A stretch of 64,000 nucleotides of DNA from Paludibacter sp. (GTDB lineage: Bacteria; Bacteroidota; Bacteroidia; Bacteroidales; Paludibacteraceae), in the NCBI GenBank assembly GCA_024710005.1, contig JANJVQ010000022.1, forward strand, positions 50,305 through 114,304, written 5' to 3'. The notes below the pieces were generated by a model that saw nothing but the letters and a program-made list of their open reading frames with translations, searched no databases and was not told the DNA's origin. This document shows, piece by piece, positions 49,350 to 57,901 of the stretch. Every line of letters begins with the position of its first letter. Within the stretch, counting starts at the first letter, position 1. Position numbers and translations under genes: made by a program.

Positions 49350-52031
49350 CGCTCTTCCACTATCTTCAATCACCTTCCTGATTCTTTCATTCAAGGAATT
49401 CAGTTTCAGCAAGTCCTCCAAACTGATATGCATACGGTAACACCAGAAGTTCCGGGGGTTAGCAGGCACATTAATCCGTTCTGCTTCCGGATTCTCATGG
49501 GCATATCTGCCATCAATAGCTAACCAATCCTGCCATGGTAAAATTACCAACATAGCATTCGATTCCAAATGTTGATTAATAATTCTCTCTGCAATCCACG
49601 GCTCACATTGCTCGGGAGCGACACCCTGTATTCCGAGCGCTTTGTTGTAAAAACGCTGTGTTATGTTTCTATCCTCAAGCCACCAGGCCCTGATTGGATT
49701 CATGTCGTGTGTCGAAGTTGTACAAACCGACCGGTACGGTGCATCCTGAGGCATGGCAAATTCATGGTGTGGTTTTTTCGGCATACGTTGAATCTCCAGG
49801 CTCAGAATTTCCAGTTTGTTCATCACATCTGGCACAGAATCGGGCACCATACCCAGATCCTCGCCGCAGACCAACATATCGGTTGAAGCAATCAATGCCG
49901 GTAATTTTTTCATTGCCTGTTCTTTCCAGAAAGCATTGTGCCGGTGGTAATAATAATCAACATAAATACCGTCCAGCAGACGACGGGTTTCGTCGGGTAA
50001 ATCACGGAAAGTGGCCGAACTGTGCATCGATATCCGCGGATGAAATTTATCCGGCTGTCGGGTATCCCGTATGAAAAGAACTTCACAATGAAGCATATAC
50101 AAACCATCCCTGATCATCACCTCTTTGGTCCCGAAATTATAACCCAGCGAAGCAAAATAGGCTTCAACCTTTTTCTGGGTATCAAATGCCGGTTTGAATT
50201 TGTAGTTTTGCCAGCCGTCCTGATCAAAGTACTCCCGAAGGACATCGGCTGTATATTTTCCGAAAGTTGCATGCAACACATGTTCTCTCAGGTAAGGCTT
50301 CAGAAAACGATTTTCGTCCCAGTACAAACCCTTCTTCTGTAACTCTTCCACCGTAAACGGAAGAGAAGGACTGAAACTGCCCGTCAATCCCCATACATCC
50401 TGTTGAGGGATTTCCCATATCCTGAAAAATCCGAGTATATGGTCAATCCGGTAAGCATCAAAATACTCCGCCAGTTTCTGAAAACGTTTAATCCACCAGC
50501 GGTAATTATCTTTTTCCATGAGTTCCCAGTTATAGGTAGGGAAACCCCAGTTCTGACCAGTTGCTGAAAAGTCATCCGGCGGTGCTCCGGCCTGCATACT
50601 GGTATTGAACATCTCCGGCTCCATCCAGGCGTCTACACTTCGCGGACTCACACCAATCGGTATATCACCTTTAATGGTAATTCCCTGACTGCGGGCGTAA
50701 TCATGCACTTCAGTCAGTTGTTTATTGAGATGAAACTGAACAAAATAAAACAGGGCAATTTCGTCATAAAAATCACTCCCGGGAGCAGCCAACTCTTCAA
50801 TTTCAGCCGCATTGTATTGACTCTTTTCTGGCCATTTAGAAAACTCTGGAGTTCCATATTTATCCCTCAGATAAGAAAAAACGGCATACGGAACAAGCCA
50901 GGATTTATTTTGCTGAAAAAAGAGTTTGTATTCTTCCGAACTGAAAAGCTTTTTAGATGAATCCTGATAAACTTCTTTACAGAATTCCCATTTCACATTC
51001 ATCACATTCTGATAATCCGAAAAGGATTTGGCATTCAGCGCTTTTTTTTGTTCAGCATAATAAGCCTTGCGAACCGGATCCTTTATTTTCCCAACAGCAT
51101 CCAGATGCAAATAAATGGGATGCAAGGCATACACCGAAACCGCATTATAAGGATAAGAATCATAATTACTGTGATACAGGATGGTATCGTTGATGGGAAG
51201 CGTTTGTATCATTTGCTGGCCAGTAAGTTTTGCCCAGTCAATCATCAGTTTCAGATCATAAAACTCACCGGTTCCGAAACTTTTTTTACTTCTCAGCGAA
51301 AAAACCGGGATAGCGACCCCGGCTCCTCTCCAGGAAGGAATGGTACGCATAAAATTTTCATCGGTCACAACATGAAAACCTTCTCCCGAAAGTTTGTCAA
51401 CTTTCCGGTTTGGTCCCCCACCCCATGCCAAGACTTCATCAGTAGCTGTATCAACAATAAGATATTTGTATTCCAACGGGAACTTTATCTTACCCGTTTC
51501 CATATAAACCGACCAAACCGGATAATTTAACTCATCAAGTCTGACTTTTCTGTTTACATCCCAGTTCCCCAGAAAATCCTGATTTCCAACAATGGCAAAA
51601 TGCCTCCCCGGTTCCATCTGTTGACAAAATAGCTGCAAGCGAAAATTGCCCCCTTCAGGCTGATTAGACTTTAGGAGTTCGCGTTTAAAATAACAATCCC
51701 TGAATACTGTGGTGGAAAAAGGACTTTCTCCGAATGAATCCCGCCAGGAATCGTGTAAAAACACCTGTTTTTGTCCTGAAGGCAAGTGAACTTCCCGCAT
51801 CTCACCCGATTCACGGATAAATTTACCGGAATTATCCAGTAGTTCGTATTGATAATGAAGGAAAGTAATCCGGTCATCAAGAGTCAGTTCTTTTTTCCAG
51901 TAAAAATGCTGATTGCAATGCATTTCATGGGAAACGACACGTATATCTCCGGATTCACCCGTTTCTTTCAGTAGTAATTGAATCTTACCACCCCATTGGG
52001 TTACAAAATGTATGTTGAATGTTATTAACAT
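49332..52031 (-). CDS. malQ: 4-alpha-glucanotransferase with N-terminal starch-binding domains
   Basis: An 899-residue GH77 enzyme transferring maltodextrin units. The first about 250 residues hold two CBM20-like starch-binding modules (HFAIVGNQDFLGNWDVNRKVRL in the second). The catalytic domain follows with GVAIPVFSLRSKKSFGTGEFYDLK, the nucleophile region YRIDHILGFFRIWEIP, GEDLGMVPDSVPDVM and TSTHDMNPIRAWW. This CBM20-GH77 layout (DPE2-like) is normal for Bacteroidales. A -7 box lies 23 bp upstream. The C-terminus RANKAEN is partly encoded by array R. Confidence 0.95.
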   Translation of the reverse strand: MLITFNIHFVTQWGGKIQLLLKETGESGDIRVVSHEMHCNQHFYWKKELTLDDRITFLHYQYELLDNSGKFIRESGEMREVHLPSGQKQVFLHDSWRDSFGESPFSTTVFRDCYFKRELLKSNQPEGGNFRLQLFCQQMEPGRHFAIVGNQDFLGNWDVNRKVRLDELNYPVWSVYMETGKIKFPLEYKYLIVDTATDEVLAWGGGPNRKVDKLSGEGFHVVTDENFMRTIPSWRGAGVAIPVFSLRSKKSFGTGEFYDLKLMIDWAKLTGQQMIQTLPINDTILYHSNYDSYPYNAVSVYALHPIYLHLDAVGKIKDPVRKAYYAEQKKALNAKSFSDYQNVMNVKWEFCKEVYQDSSKKLFSSEEYKLFFQQNKSWLVPYAVFSYLRDKYGTPEFSKWPEKSQYNAAEIEELAAPGSDFYDEIALFYFVQFHLNKQLTEVHDYARSQGITIKGDIPIGVSPRSVDAWMEPEMFNTSMQAGAPPDDFSATGQNWGFPTYNWELMEKDNYRWWIKRFQKLAEYFDAYRIDHILGFFRIWEIPQQDVWGLTGSFSPSLPFTVEELQKKGLYWDENRFLKPYLREHVLHATFGKYTADVLREYFDQDGWQNYKFKPAFDTQKKVEAYFASLGYNFGTKEVMIRDGLYMLHCEVLFIRDTRQPDKFHPRISMHSSATFRDLPDETRRLLDGIYVDYYYHRHNAFWKEQAMKKLPALIASTDMLVCGEDLGMVPDSVPDVMNKLEILSLEIQRMPKKPHHEFAMPQDAPYRSVCTTSTHDMNPIRAWWLEDRNITQRFYNKALGIQGVAPEQCEPWIAERIINQHLESNAMLVILPWQDWLAIDGRYAHENPEAERINVPANPRNFWCYRMHISLEDLLKLNSLNERIRKVIEDSGRANKAEN

Positions 52032-52053
52032 GTTATACTGTTTATTATGCCGG

Positions 52054-52061
52054 CAAAGTTA
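52054..52061 (-). promoter_or_regulatory. malQ -7 box
   Basis: TAACTTTG fits TAnnTTTG, 23 bp before the ATG. No TTG at the -33 spacing. Confidence 0.4.
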
Positions 52062-52151
52062 CTAAAATAACAGGCATATTGACATGTATGTAAACCTAAA
52101 ACCACTGAAACATCCGAAAACGTTTGCTTTAAAAACATCATCTTAAACGAT

Positions 52152-52191
52152 GAAGGATGTCTAAAAGCCTGCGACTTAATAGACATCCTTC
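52152..52191 (-). terminator. Hairpin after tRNA-Cys
   Basis: A perfect 12-bp stem GAAGGATGTCTA/TAGACATCCTTC with a 16-nt loop, 4 bp after the tRNA. The following T tract is interrupted, so termination is likely but not certain. Confidence 0.65.
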
Positions 52192-52195
52192 TTTG

Positions 52196-52266
52196 AGGTA
52201 CTTGGCGGATTCGAACCGCCGTAGACGGTTTTGCAGACCGGTGCCTAACCACTCGGCCAAAGTACC
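52196..52266 (-). tRNA. tRNA-Cys (GCA)
   Basis: Acceptor GGTACTT/AAGTACC with discriminator U as expected for Cys; D-arm GGCCGAGTGGTTAGGC; anticodon stem CGGT/ACCG with loop CTGCAAA (GCA); T-arm GGCGG TTCGAAT CCGCC. CCA is not encoded. It has its own consensus promoter. Confidence 0.95.
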
Positions 52267-52282
52267 CTTTGTTTTTGGTTTG

Positions 52283-52313
52283 CAAAGATAATGTAATTTT
52301 TTTATGTGACAAA
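52283..52313 (-). promoter_or_regulatory. tRNA-Cys promoter
   Basis: TTTG (52310-52313), a 19-bp spacer and TATCTTTG (52283-52290), 17 bp before the tRNA. Confidence 0.82.
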
Positions 52314-52356
52314 TAGAAAAATCCACTGTTTGATGTTTTATGGGGTGCAAAACAAC

Positions 52357-52399
52357 AATAATACCGGTAATGAATTCAGAATCAATTACCGGTATTATT
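52357..52399 (-). terminator. Terminator of ECF sigma operon
   Basis: A perfect 15-bp inverted repeat AATAATACCGGTAAT/ATTACCGGTATTATT with a 13-nt loop, followed on the minus strand by GTTGTTTTG. It lies 22 bp after the last gene. Confidence 0.8.
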
Positions 52400-52421
52400 A
52401 TCTCAACATTACAAAACTTAT

Positions 52422-52883
52422 TTATTGCTGTTGTTTTGGTCCACGATGCTGACCCGGAACCTTTTGCATTAATTCTCTCTTGTATGATTTTTCGGCCAAA
52501 AGTAAACGGTTGATAGTTTGTGCAGGTAATATTTTCTTTAATTTTATGTAATATTTTTGTTGAATCCGGGCATTATCCAACTCGAAATTTACCATGGCAT
52601 CGTTAATTGCTTCGTAATTTGTGCCTGATATTTCAGATTTTCGGCGATTATCCCTGAAAACATCCCTGTATTTTTCAAGCAAATCCCACAATTCAAGTTC
52701 TGTTTCCATAAACACTGGCTCAACCTTTTGTATATCAGCATCCGACAATCTCGATTTTTCAATTACAAAAGTCCATTTTTTATTGATGACATCATCCTTA
52801 GAAAAGCGTGGACCTCTTTCCTGTCCAACTAATCCGCCAAAAAATAAAACCAAAACGCTTAACAATATTATTTTCTTTTCCAT
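52422..52883 (-). CDS. Periplasmic Spy/CpxP-like protein
   Basis: About 153 residues. ATG 52883 (MEKKIILLSVLVLFFGGLVGQ) gives a signal peptide; the track's longer start overlaps the previous gene. The mature protein is small, highly helical and charged (DADIQKVEPVFMETELELWDLLEKYRDVFRDNRRK, ILPAQTINRLLLAEKSYKREL), in the style of LTxxQ-motif Spy/CpxP proteins, which are periplasmic chaperones or stress sensors. It ends in a Pro/Gln tail. It is the third gene of a sigma factor operon, which suggests a role in sensing envelope stress; this is inference. Confidence 0.7.
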   Translation of the reverse strand: MEKKIILLSVLVLFFGGLVGQERGPRFSKDDVINKKWTFVIEKSRLSDADIQKVEPVFMETELELWDLLEKYRDVFRDNRRKSEISGTNYEAINDAMVNFELDNARIQQKYYIKLKKILPAQTINRLLLAEKSYKRELMQKVPGQHRGPKQQQ

Positions 52884-52905
52884 ACAATCATGATTTTTTT
52901 TCAGA

Positions 52906-53232
52906 TTATTCATTATCATCCGACTCAACCGGATAGTAGTCCAACACGACTGTTTGGTCTATCTGAGACATCACATACATTTCATACAAATCAGCATCCA
53001 TCTTCCTGTTATTTTGATAAACAACATAGAACACATTGCCCATGAGAAACAAGCCGACGAACATGGCTGCCAGATAGAACCAGGGCTTCAATAACTTTTT
53101 CGCTGAAAGTCTGTCTTTAGCAATCTTCGTGTCTATTTCAGCAGCAAAACTTTCGAAATAGTTTTCCGGCACTGTAAAGGGATTTCTGTTGCCGGTTTCT
53201 TTCAATATTTTATGTAATTCTTTATCCATCAT
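52906..53232 (-). CDS. Single-pass membrane protein of sigma factor operon (anti-sigma candidate)
   Basis: 108 residues. A cytoplasmic N-terminus (KETGNRNPFTVPENYFESFAAEIDTKI, a start motif common in such Bacteroidota proteins), one membrane helix (PWFYLAAMFVGLFLMGNVFYVVY) and a short acidic periplasmic tail. There is no zinc-binding anti-sigma motif. Its position directly after the ECF sigma gene and its topology make it a candidate anti-sigma factor. The following Spy-like gene starts 22 bp downstream. Confidence 0.7.
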   Translation of the reverse strand: MMDKELHKILKETGNRNPFTVPENYFESFAAEIDTKIAKDRLSAKKLLKPWFYLAAMFVGLFLMGNVFYVVYQNNRKMDADLYEMYVMSQIDQTVVLDYYPVESDDNE

Positions 53233-53318
53233 AATTTTAATACCTACATTTAGACTTTTAATATATCAAAAGGTTTAATTTCTGAAACGTTAAAGTGATT
53301 CATCTGCCGGATAATTGT

Positions 53319-53876
53319 TTAAGTTACTTTCTCTTCGGTCAGATATTTCTCTATTTTTTTTACGGCATGATGATACGATGCTTTCAATGCACCTACTGAT
53401 GTTTCGAGGATATTTTCCATTTCTTCGTAAGTGAGGTCATCAAAATATTTCATATTAAATACCAGTCTTTGTTTTTCCGGCAGTGTAAGAATTGCTTGCT
53501 GAAGTTTCATTTCGGCTTCATTACCCGAAAAATAGGTATCAGCCTGTAACTGACCAAGCAACAGACCTTCCACATCATCAATTCCGGAGATATTACGCAT
53601 CCTTTTGTTGGTCAGGAAAGTCAAGGTTTCATTTGTAGCAATGCGATACAACCAGGTTGATATCTGCGACTCTCCCCTGAAACCGGCGAGGCCATTCCAG
53701 GCTTTCATAAATGTGTTCTGCAGCACATCATTGGCATCCTCGTGCGATAACACCATCTTTCTGATGTGCCAATACAAACGCTCCTGATACAAACGCACCA
53801 GTTTGGAAAAAGCTTGTGCATTTGTTTTCGGATTGACCAATTGGCTTAAAATATTATGCTCTTCTATATCTGCCAT
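53319..53876 (-). CDS. ECF-type RNA polymerase sigma factor
   Basis: A 185-residue sigma-70 family protein. Region 2 covers about residues 25-90 (QERLYWHIRKMVLSHEDANDVLQNTFMKAWNGLAGFRGESQISTWLYRIA) and region 4 about 125-180 (LPEKQRLVFNMKYFDDLTYEEMENILETSVGALKASYHHAVKKI). It lacks regions 1 and 3 as ECF factors do. It heads a three-gene operon with a membrane protein and a Spy-like protein, ending at a strong terminator. The regulon is unknown. Confidence 0.94.
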   Translation of the reverse strand: MADIEEHNILSQLVNPKTNAQAFSKLVRLYQERLYWHIRKMVLSHEDANDVLQNTFMKAWNGLAGFRGESQISTWLYRIATNETLTFLTNKRMRNISGIDDVEGLLLGQLQADTYFSGNEAEMKLQQAILTLPEKQRLVFNMKYFDDLTYEEMENILETSVGALKASYHHAVKKIEKYLTEEKVT

Positions 53877-53948
53877 TTATGTATTTTAAATCACATCAGA
53901 TTGCTTAGACTATATTGCTTTTGAAAAGTTTAATCAGACTTTAATTAA

Positions 53949-54785
53949 TCACGGAATAATTCCCTTAATCATCCTGTTATTGCCTGCAATATCTTTTTTA
54001 ATTTCAAGTTGCTGAAAGTTCATTTCCCGAAGCATCAGAAGACATGCATGCCCAAAATCACGATGAACTTCAAAAAACAGTTTTCCTCCTGCATGAAGAT
54101 GACGTTTTGCAAATTCTGCTATTTTCCGGTAGAAAATCAAAGGATCGTCATCCGGGACAAACAAAGCAGCTTCCGGCTCAAAATTCTTTACATGGTCCGA
54201 AATTTCAGTTCGTTCGGCATAGGGAATATAGGGTGGATTGCTTACTATTACATCATACCGGTTATCAGTATTATGCTCTTCTAAAACATCCATATAAAAG
54301 AAATCAACCTGATTTTCATTAAGTTCTGCGTTTTTGCGGGCAGTTTGCAAACTTTCCAACGACACATCACAAGCATGCACATCTGCCTGTGGCATAAAAT
54401 ATTTAAGAGCGATGGCAATACAGCCACTACCAGTACCTATATCTAAAATCACACTATTCTCTGCTGATTCTTTTACAATCCATTCAACCAACTCCTCCGT
54501 TTCGGGACGTGGAATCAATACCGACGGATCTACTCTGAAAATCAACCCGCAAAACTCAGTTTCACCTAATACATACTGTACAGGCATACCGGTTTTAAGC
54601 TTTTCAAGATAAAAATTCAATAAATCCCACTGATATGCAGAAAAAATTGTATTTTTGTTAACTAAAATTTCCGTAAAACTGAATCCGGTGATTTTTGATA
54701 TGAGTAGCCGGACGACCGATTGCAGCTCATTTTCTGTATAATAAGCTGATAATTCGGACCGGATGTGATTAATGGCATTTTGCAT
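53949..54785 (-). CDS. prmC: Release factor glutamine methyltransferase
   Basis: A 278-residue SAM-dependent enzyme that methylates the GGQ glutamine of RF1/RF2. The N-terminal helical domain precedes SDPSVLIPRPETEELVEWI, the SAM motif LDIGTGSGCIAIAL and the substrate motif VSNPPYIPY. The ATG at 54785 is only 19 bp from the divergent ribD ATG. A -7 box TATCTTTG ends 5 bp before it, implying a leaderless transcript. Confidence 0.95.
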   Translation of the reverse strand: MQNAINHIRSELSAYYTENELQSVVRLLISKITGFSFTEILVNKNTIFSAYQWDLLNFYLEKLKTGMPVQYVLGETEFCGLIFRVDPSVLIPRPETEELVEWIVKESAENSVILDIGTGSGCIAIALKYFMPQADVHACDVSLESLQTARKNAELNENQVDFFYMDVLEEHNTDNRYDVIVSNPPYIPYAERTEISDHVKNFEPEAALFVPDDDPLIFYRKIAEFAKRHLHAGGKLFFEVHRDFGHACLLMLREMNFQQLEIKKDIAGNNRMIKGIIP

Positions 54786-54798
54786 GCATGCAAAGATA
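54781..54798. promoter_or_regulatory. prmC -7 box and 12-bp palindrome between divergent genes
   Basis: TGCATGCATGCA (54781-54792) is a perfect palindrome overlapping the prmC start codon, and TATCTTTG (54791-54798, minus) is a consensus -7 box. The two start codons are 19 bp apart, so the promoters must overlap the genes. Confidence 0.5.
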
Positions 54799-54804
54799 GG
54801 AAAA

Positions 54805-55866
54805 ATGAATTACGAAGAAAAATACATGTATCGTTGTTTGCAACTGGCAACTTATGGTGCCGGCCATGTTGCTCCCAATCCGATGGTTGGTGCCGTGTTG
54901 GTTCACAATGACCGCATTATCGGTGAAGGTTATCATCACCGGTTCGGAGAATCGCATGCCGAGCCAAATGCCATACATAGTGTAAAAGACACATCTTTGC
55001 TAAAAGAATCAACACTCTATGTCAATCTGGAGCCCTGTTCCCATTTCGGCAAAACACCACCCTGTGCAAATCTCATTGTAGAAAAAGGCATTCCAAGGGT
55101 CGTAATCGGAACCCTGGACCCAAATCCGAAGGTTTCGGGCAAAGGGATAGAAATACTCCGAAACGCTGGCGTAGAAGTTATTACAGGAGTAGCAGAGGAT
55201 GCCTGTGAGGAATTAAATAAACGTTTTTTCATCTGGCAAAAAGAGAAAAGACCTTATGTGTTGCTTAAATGGGCACAAACCAGAGATGGTTACATCGACA
55301 GGATCAGAACGAATGCGGATACGCCGCCTTTACAGATTTCCGATAACATCACCAGGCAATTAACCCACAAAGTCAGATCAGAAAATCAGGCAATCATGGT
55401 TAGCACCAATACCGTTTTTCTCGATAATCCTTCCCTAACAGTGAGAAACTGGCCGGGCAAAAATCCGATTCGAATCATGCTCGATCGAACCGGCAGGATA
55501 CCCCTGGATTATGTAATTTTTGATCAGACTGTTAAAACCCTTGTATTTACTGAAAACCCACGCGAGAATACAGATAAAATTAACTATATATTTCTGCGTT
55601 TTGATGACAAGATGCTTCATAACATGCTGAAAATAATTGCTTCACAGGGCATACATTCAGTTTTGGTTGAAGGTGGTTCAAGTTTATTAAACAGTTTTAT
55701 TACAAGTGGGTTGTGGGATGAAGCACGTACAGAAGTTTCGGATACAACAATCGGTAACGGTGTCCCCGCCCCGGCAACTGGTACTGCCGCCGAAAACGTA
55801 AGCATAATCAACAAGCATTTGTATTTTATATATTATAACAGAAACAAAAAATTCTCTCATGAATAA
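54805..55866 (+). CDS. ribD: Bifunctional diaminohydroxyphosphoribosylaminopyrimidine deaminase / reductase
   Basis: About 353 residues, riboflavin pathway. The N-terminal deaminase shows the zinc site as SHAEPNAI and EPCSHFGKTPPCANLI; the C-terminal reductase shows LLKWAQTRDGYIDRI and SVLVEGGSSLLNSFI. The start is ATG 54805 (MNYEEKYMYRCLQLA); the track's start lies within prmC. The 3' end overlaps cls by 8 bp. It is divergent from prmC. Confidence 0.95.
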   Translation: MNYEEKYMYRCLQLATYGAGHVAPNPMVGAVLVHNDRIIGEGYHHRFGESHAEPNAIHSVKDTSLLKESTLYVNLEPCSHFGKTPPCANLIVEKGIPRVVIGTLDPNPKVSGKGIEILRNAGVEVITGVAEDACEELNKRFFIWQKEKRPYVLLKWAQTRDGYIDRIRTNADTPPLQISDNITRQLTHKVRSENQAIMVSTNTVFLDNPSLTVRNWPGKNPIRIMLDRTGRIPLDYVIFDQTVKTLVFTENPRENTDKINYIFLRFDDKMLHNMLKIIASQGIHSVLVEGGSSLLNSFITSGLWDEARTEVSDTTIGNGVPAPATGTAAENVSIINKHLYFIYYNRNKKFSHE

Positions 55867-57283
55867 CCTGCTGTTCATCATATTGGTTGTATTTTATTTC
55901 TATATGATTGTCAGCGCCATTTCGGTGTTGTTATTAGAAAACCGTAACCCTGTAAGATCCTTATCCTGGGTGCTGGTGTTGGTTTTGCTACCCGTAATTG
56001 GTATATTGCTGTATTTTTTGATAGGTCAGAATTACAGAAAACAAAAAATAATTTCCAAGAAAAGCATCAAACATGAAACCAAGTTGCCTTATAAAGAACT
56101 CAAACCTGATGCTTTCACGGAATTCATCACAAGCCCCAATCAACTGAATATGATTAATTTATTGTACAAAAACAGTGATGCATCTGTTTATGCTTACAAT
56201 AAAATTGATGTACTGGCCGATGGGGAATCCACCTTCTCGGCAATGTTTGAAGCCATCAAAAACGCAGAAAACCATATTCACATCGAATTTTTTATTTTTG
56301 AAGACGACCGGATTTCAAACTATCTGAGAGAATTGCTCATAGAAAAAGCAAAAGCCGGAGTCAGGGTCAGGATGATTTACGATTACCTGGGTAGTTTCGA
56401 CCTGTCACGGAAATACCTGCGGACGCTTAAAGAGGCAGGTGTTTATGTGAGACCATTTTTGCCATTAAGACTCAGGCTCAGAAGAAGTAAAATTAATTTC
56501 AGGAATCACCGGAAAATTTTGATTGTGGACGGAAAGTACGGCTTTACAGGCGGATTGAATTTCGCCGACCGGTATATCTTTGGAAATACGCTGGGAAAAT
56601 GGCGTGACACATTTGTCCGTTTTGAAGGAGCTGCTGTACACGGATTGCAATCGCTTTTTCTCACTGACTGGTACTTCGTTGAGCGCAAGCTGATTACGGA
56701 TATAAAATACTATCCAAAGCCAAAGAAATACGAGCAGAATCTCATTCAGATTGTCAGTAGCGGACCCGATTCCGACTGGGAATGTATCATGCAGGGCATT
56801 GCATCGGGAATCATGGCAGCTCATGATTATGTTTACCTCCATACACCCTATTTTGTACCCAATGATGTAATATTGAATGCTGTAATTATTGCTGCCCTGA
56901 GTGGAGTTAACATAAAACTGATGATCCCCAAAGAATCTGATTCAAAATTTTCAGATGCCTGTACTTTCAGTTATCTGGGCGAAATACTCGAAGCTGGCGT
57001 AAAGGTGTATCAATACGAAGAAGGTTTCCTACACAGCAAAGCAATTGTTATTGATGATTTCATTTCAATTGTGGGATCGGCCAATCTGGATGAAAGAAGT
57101 TTTAATCAGAACTTTGAGGCTAATGCTTTTATCTACGAAAAGAAAACTGCTCTTGAACTCAAAAAATTATTTGAGAACGACATGCAGAATTGCCGGGAGA
57201 TTACACTTGACGACTGGCATAACCGAAAAAGAAGTCAAAAACTGAAGGAATCATTTGCACGCCTTTTCAGTCCGATTATATAA
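55859..57283 (+). CDS. cls: Cardiolipin synthase
   Basis: A 474-residue phospholipase D-type enzyme that joins phosphatidylglycerols. Two N-terminal membrane helices (YFYMIVSAISVLLLE, LVLVLLPVIGILLYFLIG) precede two HKD motifs: HRKILIVDGKYGFTGGLN and HSKAIVIDDFISIVGSANLDERS. Both catalytic His/Lys/Asp sets are intact. The ATG overlaps the ribD end by 8 bp, so the two are cotranscribed. Confidence 0.96.
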   Translation: MNNLLFIILVVFYFYMIVSAISVLLLENRNPVRSLSWVLVLVLLPVIGILLYFLIGQNYRKQKIISKKSIKHETKLPYKELKPDAFTEFITSPNQLNMINLLYKNSDASVYAYNKIDVLADGESTFSAMFEAIKNAENHIHIEFFIFEDDRISNYLRELLIEKAKAGVRVRMIYDYLGSFDLSRKYLRTLKEAGVYVRPFLPLRLRLRRSKINFRNHRKILIVDGKYGFTGGLNFADRYIFGNTLGKWRDTFVRFEGAAVHGLQSLFLTDWYFVERKLITDIKYYPKPKKYEQNLIQIVSSGPDSDWECIMQGIASGIMAAHDYVYLHTPYFVPNDVILNAVIIAALSGVNIKLMIPKESDSKFSDACTFSYLGEILEAGVKVYQYEEGFLHSKAIVIDDFISIVGSANLDERSFNQNFEANAFIYEKKTALELKKLFENDMQNCREITLDDWHNRKRSQKLKESFARLFSPII

Positions 57284-57335
57284 TGATATTCAGTATTTAT
57301 TTTGTACTTTTGCAAGCATCAAAATTCAGGTATTT

Positions 57336-57890
57336 ATGCAGGAAAACATATTCAAATCCACCATGTTCAACGGGCTCATACTGGGCGTACTTTTCTCCGT
57401 TAACTTTTTGTTTACCAGTTCAAAAACGATTCCATTCGTATTGTTGTCCTATGTAATAATAGCTTTCATTATTGTTTTGATGTACCGGATGGCCAAACGA
57501 TACCGGGACACCGAATGCGGAGGATACATTGGATACTGGCGGGTTTTTAATTATGTTGTACTGACTTTTTTGTTTGCAGGAATTATTTCAACTGCTTTTA
57601 AAATCATCTACACCAAATACATCAACCCTGATTTTCTTCCGGCACTTTTTGAAGAAAGTATGCGACAGGTTGAACAAAATCGTGGAATTTTTGAAAGTCT
57701 GAACCTGCCTTTAGACGACAAATACTACGAAGAGCTTGAAAGACAGATGAAACCTGTCAACTACTCTATTCAAACCATCTGGATAAATGTCTTTTTGGGA
57801 GCAATTTTAGGGTTGGTGCTGGCTGGTTTCGTAAAAAAACAAAAAGGAATTTTTGAGGAAGAGACACCCAATGAAGAACAAAAATTATAA
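57336..57890 (+). CDS. DUF4199 family membrane protein
   Basis: About 184 residues with four predicted helices (NGLILGVLFSVNFLF, FVLLSYVIIAFIIVLMYRMA, YVVLTFLFAGIISTAFKIIY, IWINVFLGAILGLVLAGFV). This topology, the tract GGYIGYWRVFNYVVLTFLFAG and the Glu-rich tail fit DUF4199, a Bacteroidota family of unknown function. ATG 57336 is preferred; a -7-like TACTTTTG lies 23 bp upstream inside the cls end. A glycosyltransferase gene follows after 11 bp, as is usual for this family. Confidence 0.85.
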   Translation: MQENIFKSTMFNGLILGVLFSVNFLFTSSKTIPFVLLSYVIIAFIIVLMYRMAKRYRDTECGGYIGYWRVFNYVVLTFLFAGIISTAFKIIYTKYINPDFLPALFEESMRQVEQNRGIFESLNLPLDDKYYEELERQMKPVNYSIQTIWINVFLGAILGLVLAGFVKKQKGIFEEETPNEEQKL

Positions 57891-57901
57891 TTACCAATTC
57901 C

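Noticed and set aside
52138-52350. 70-aa ORF across tRNA-Cys
   Set aside because: It overlaps the tRNA completely on the same strand and has no homology-like features.
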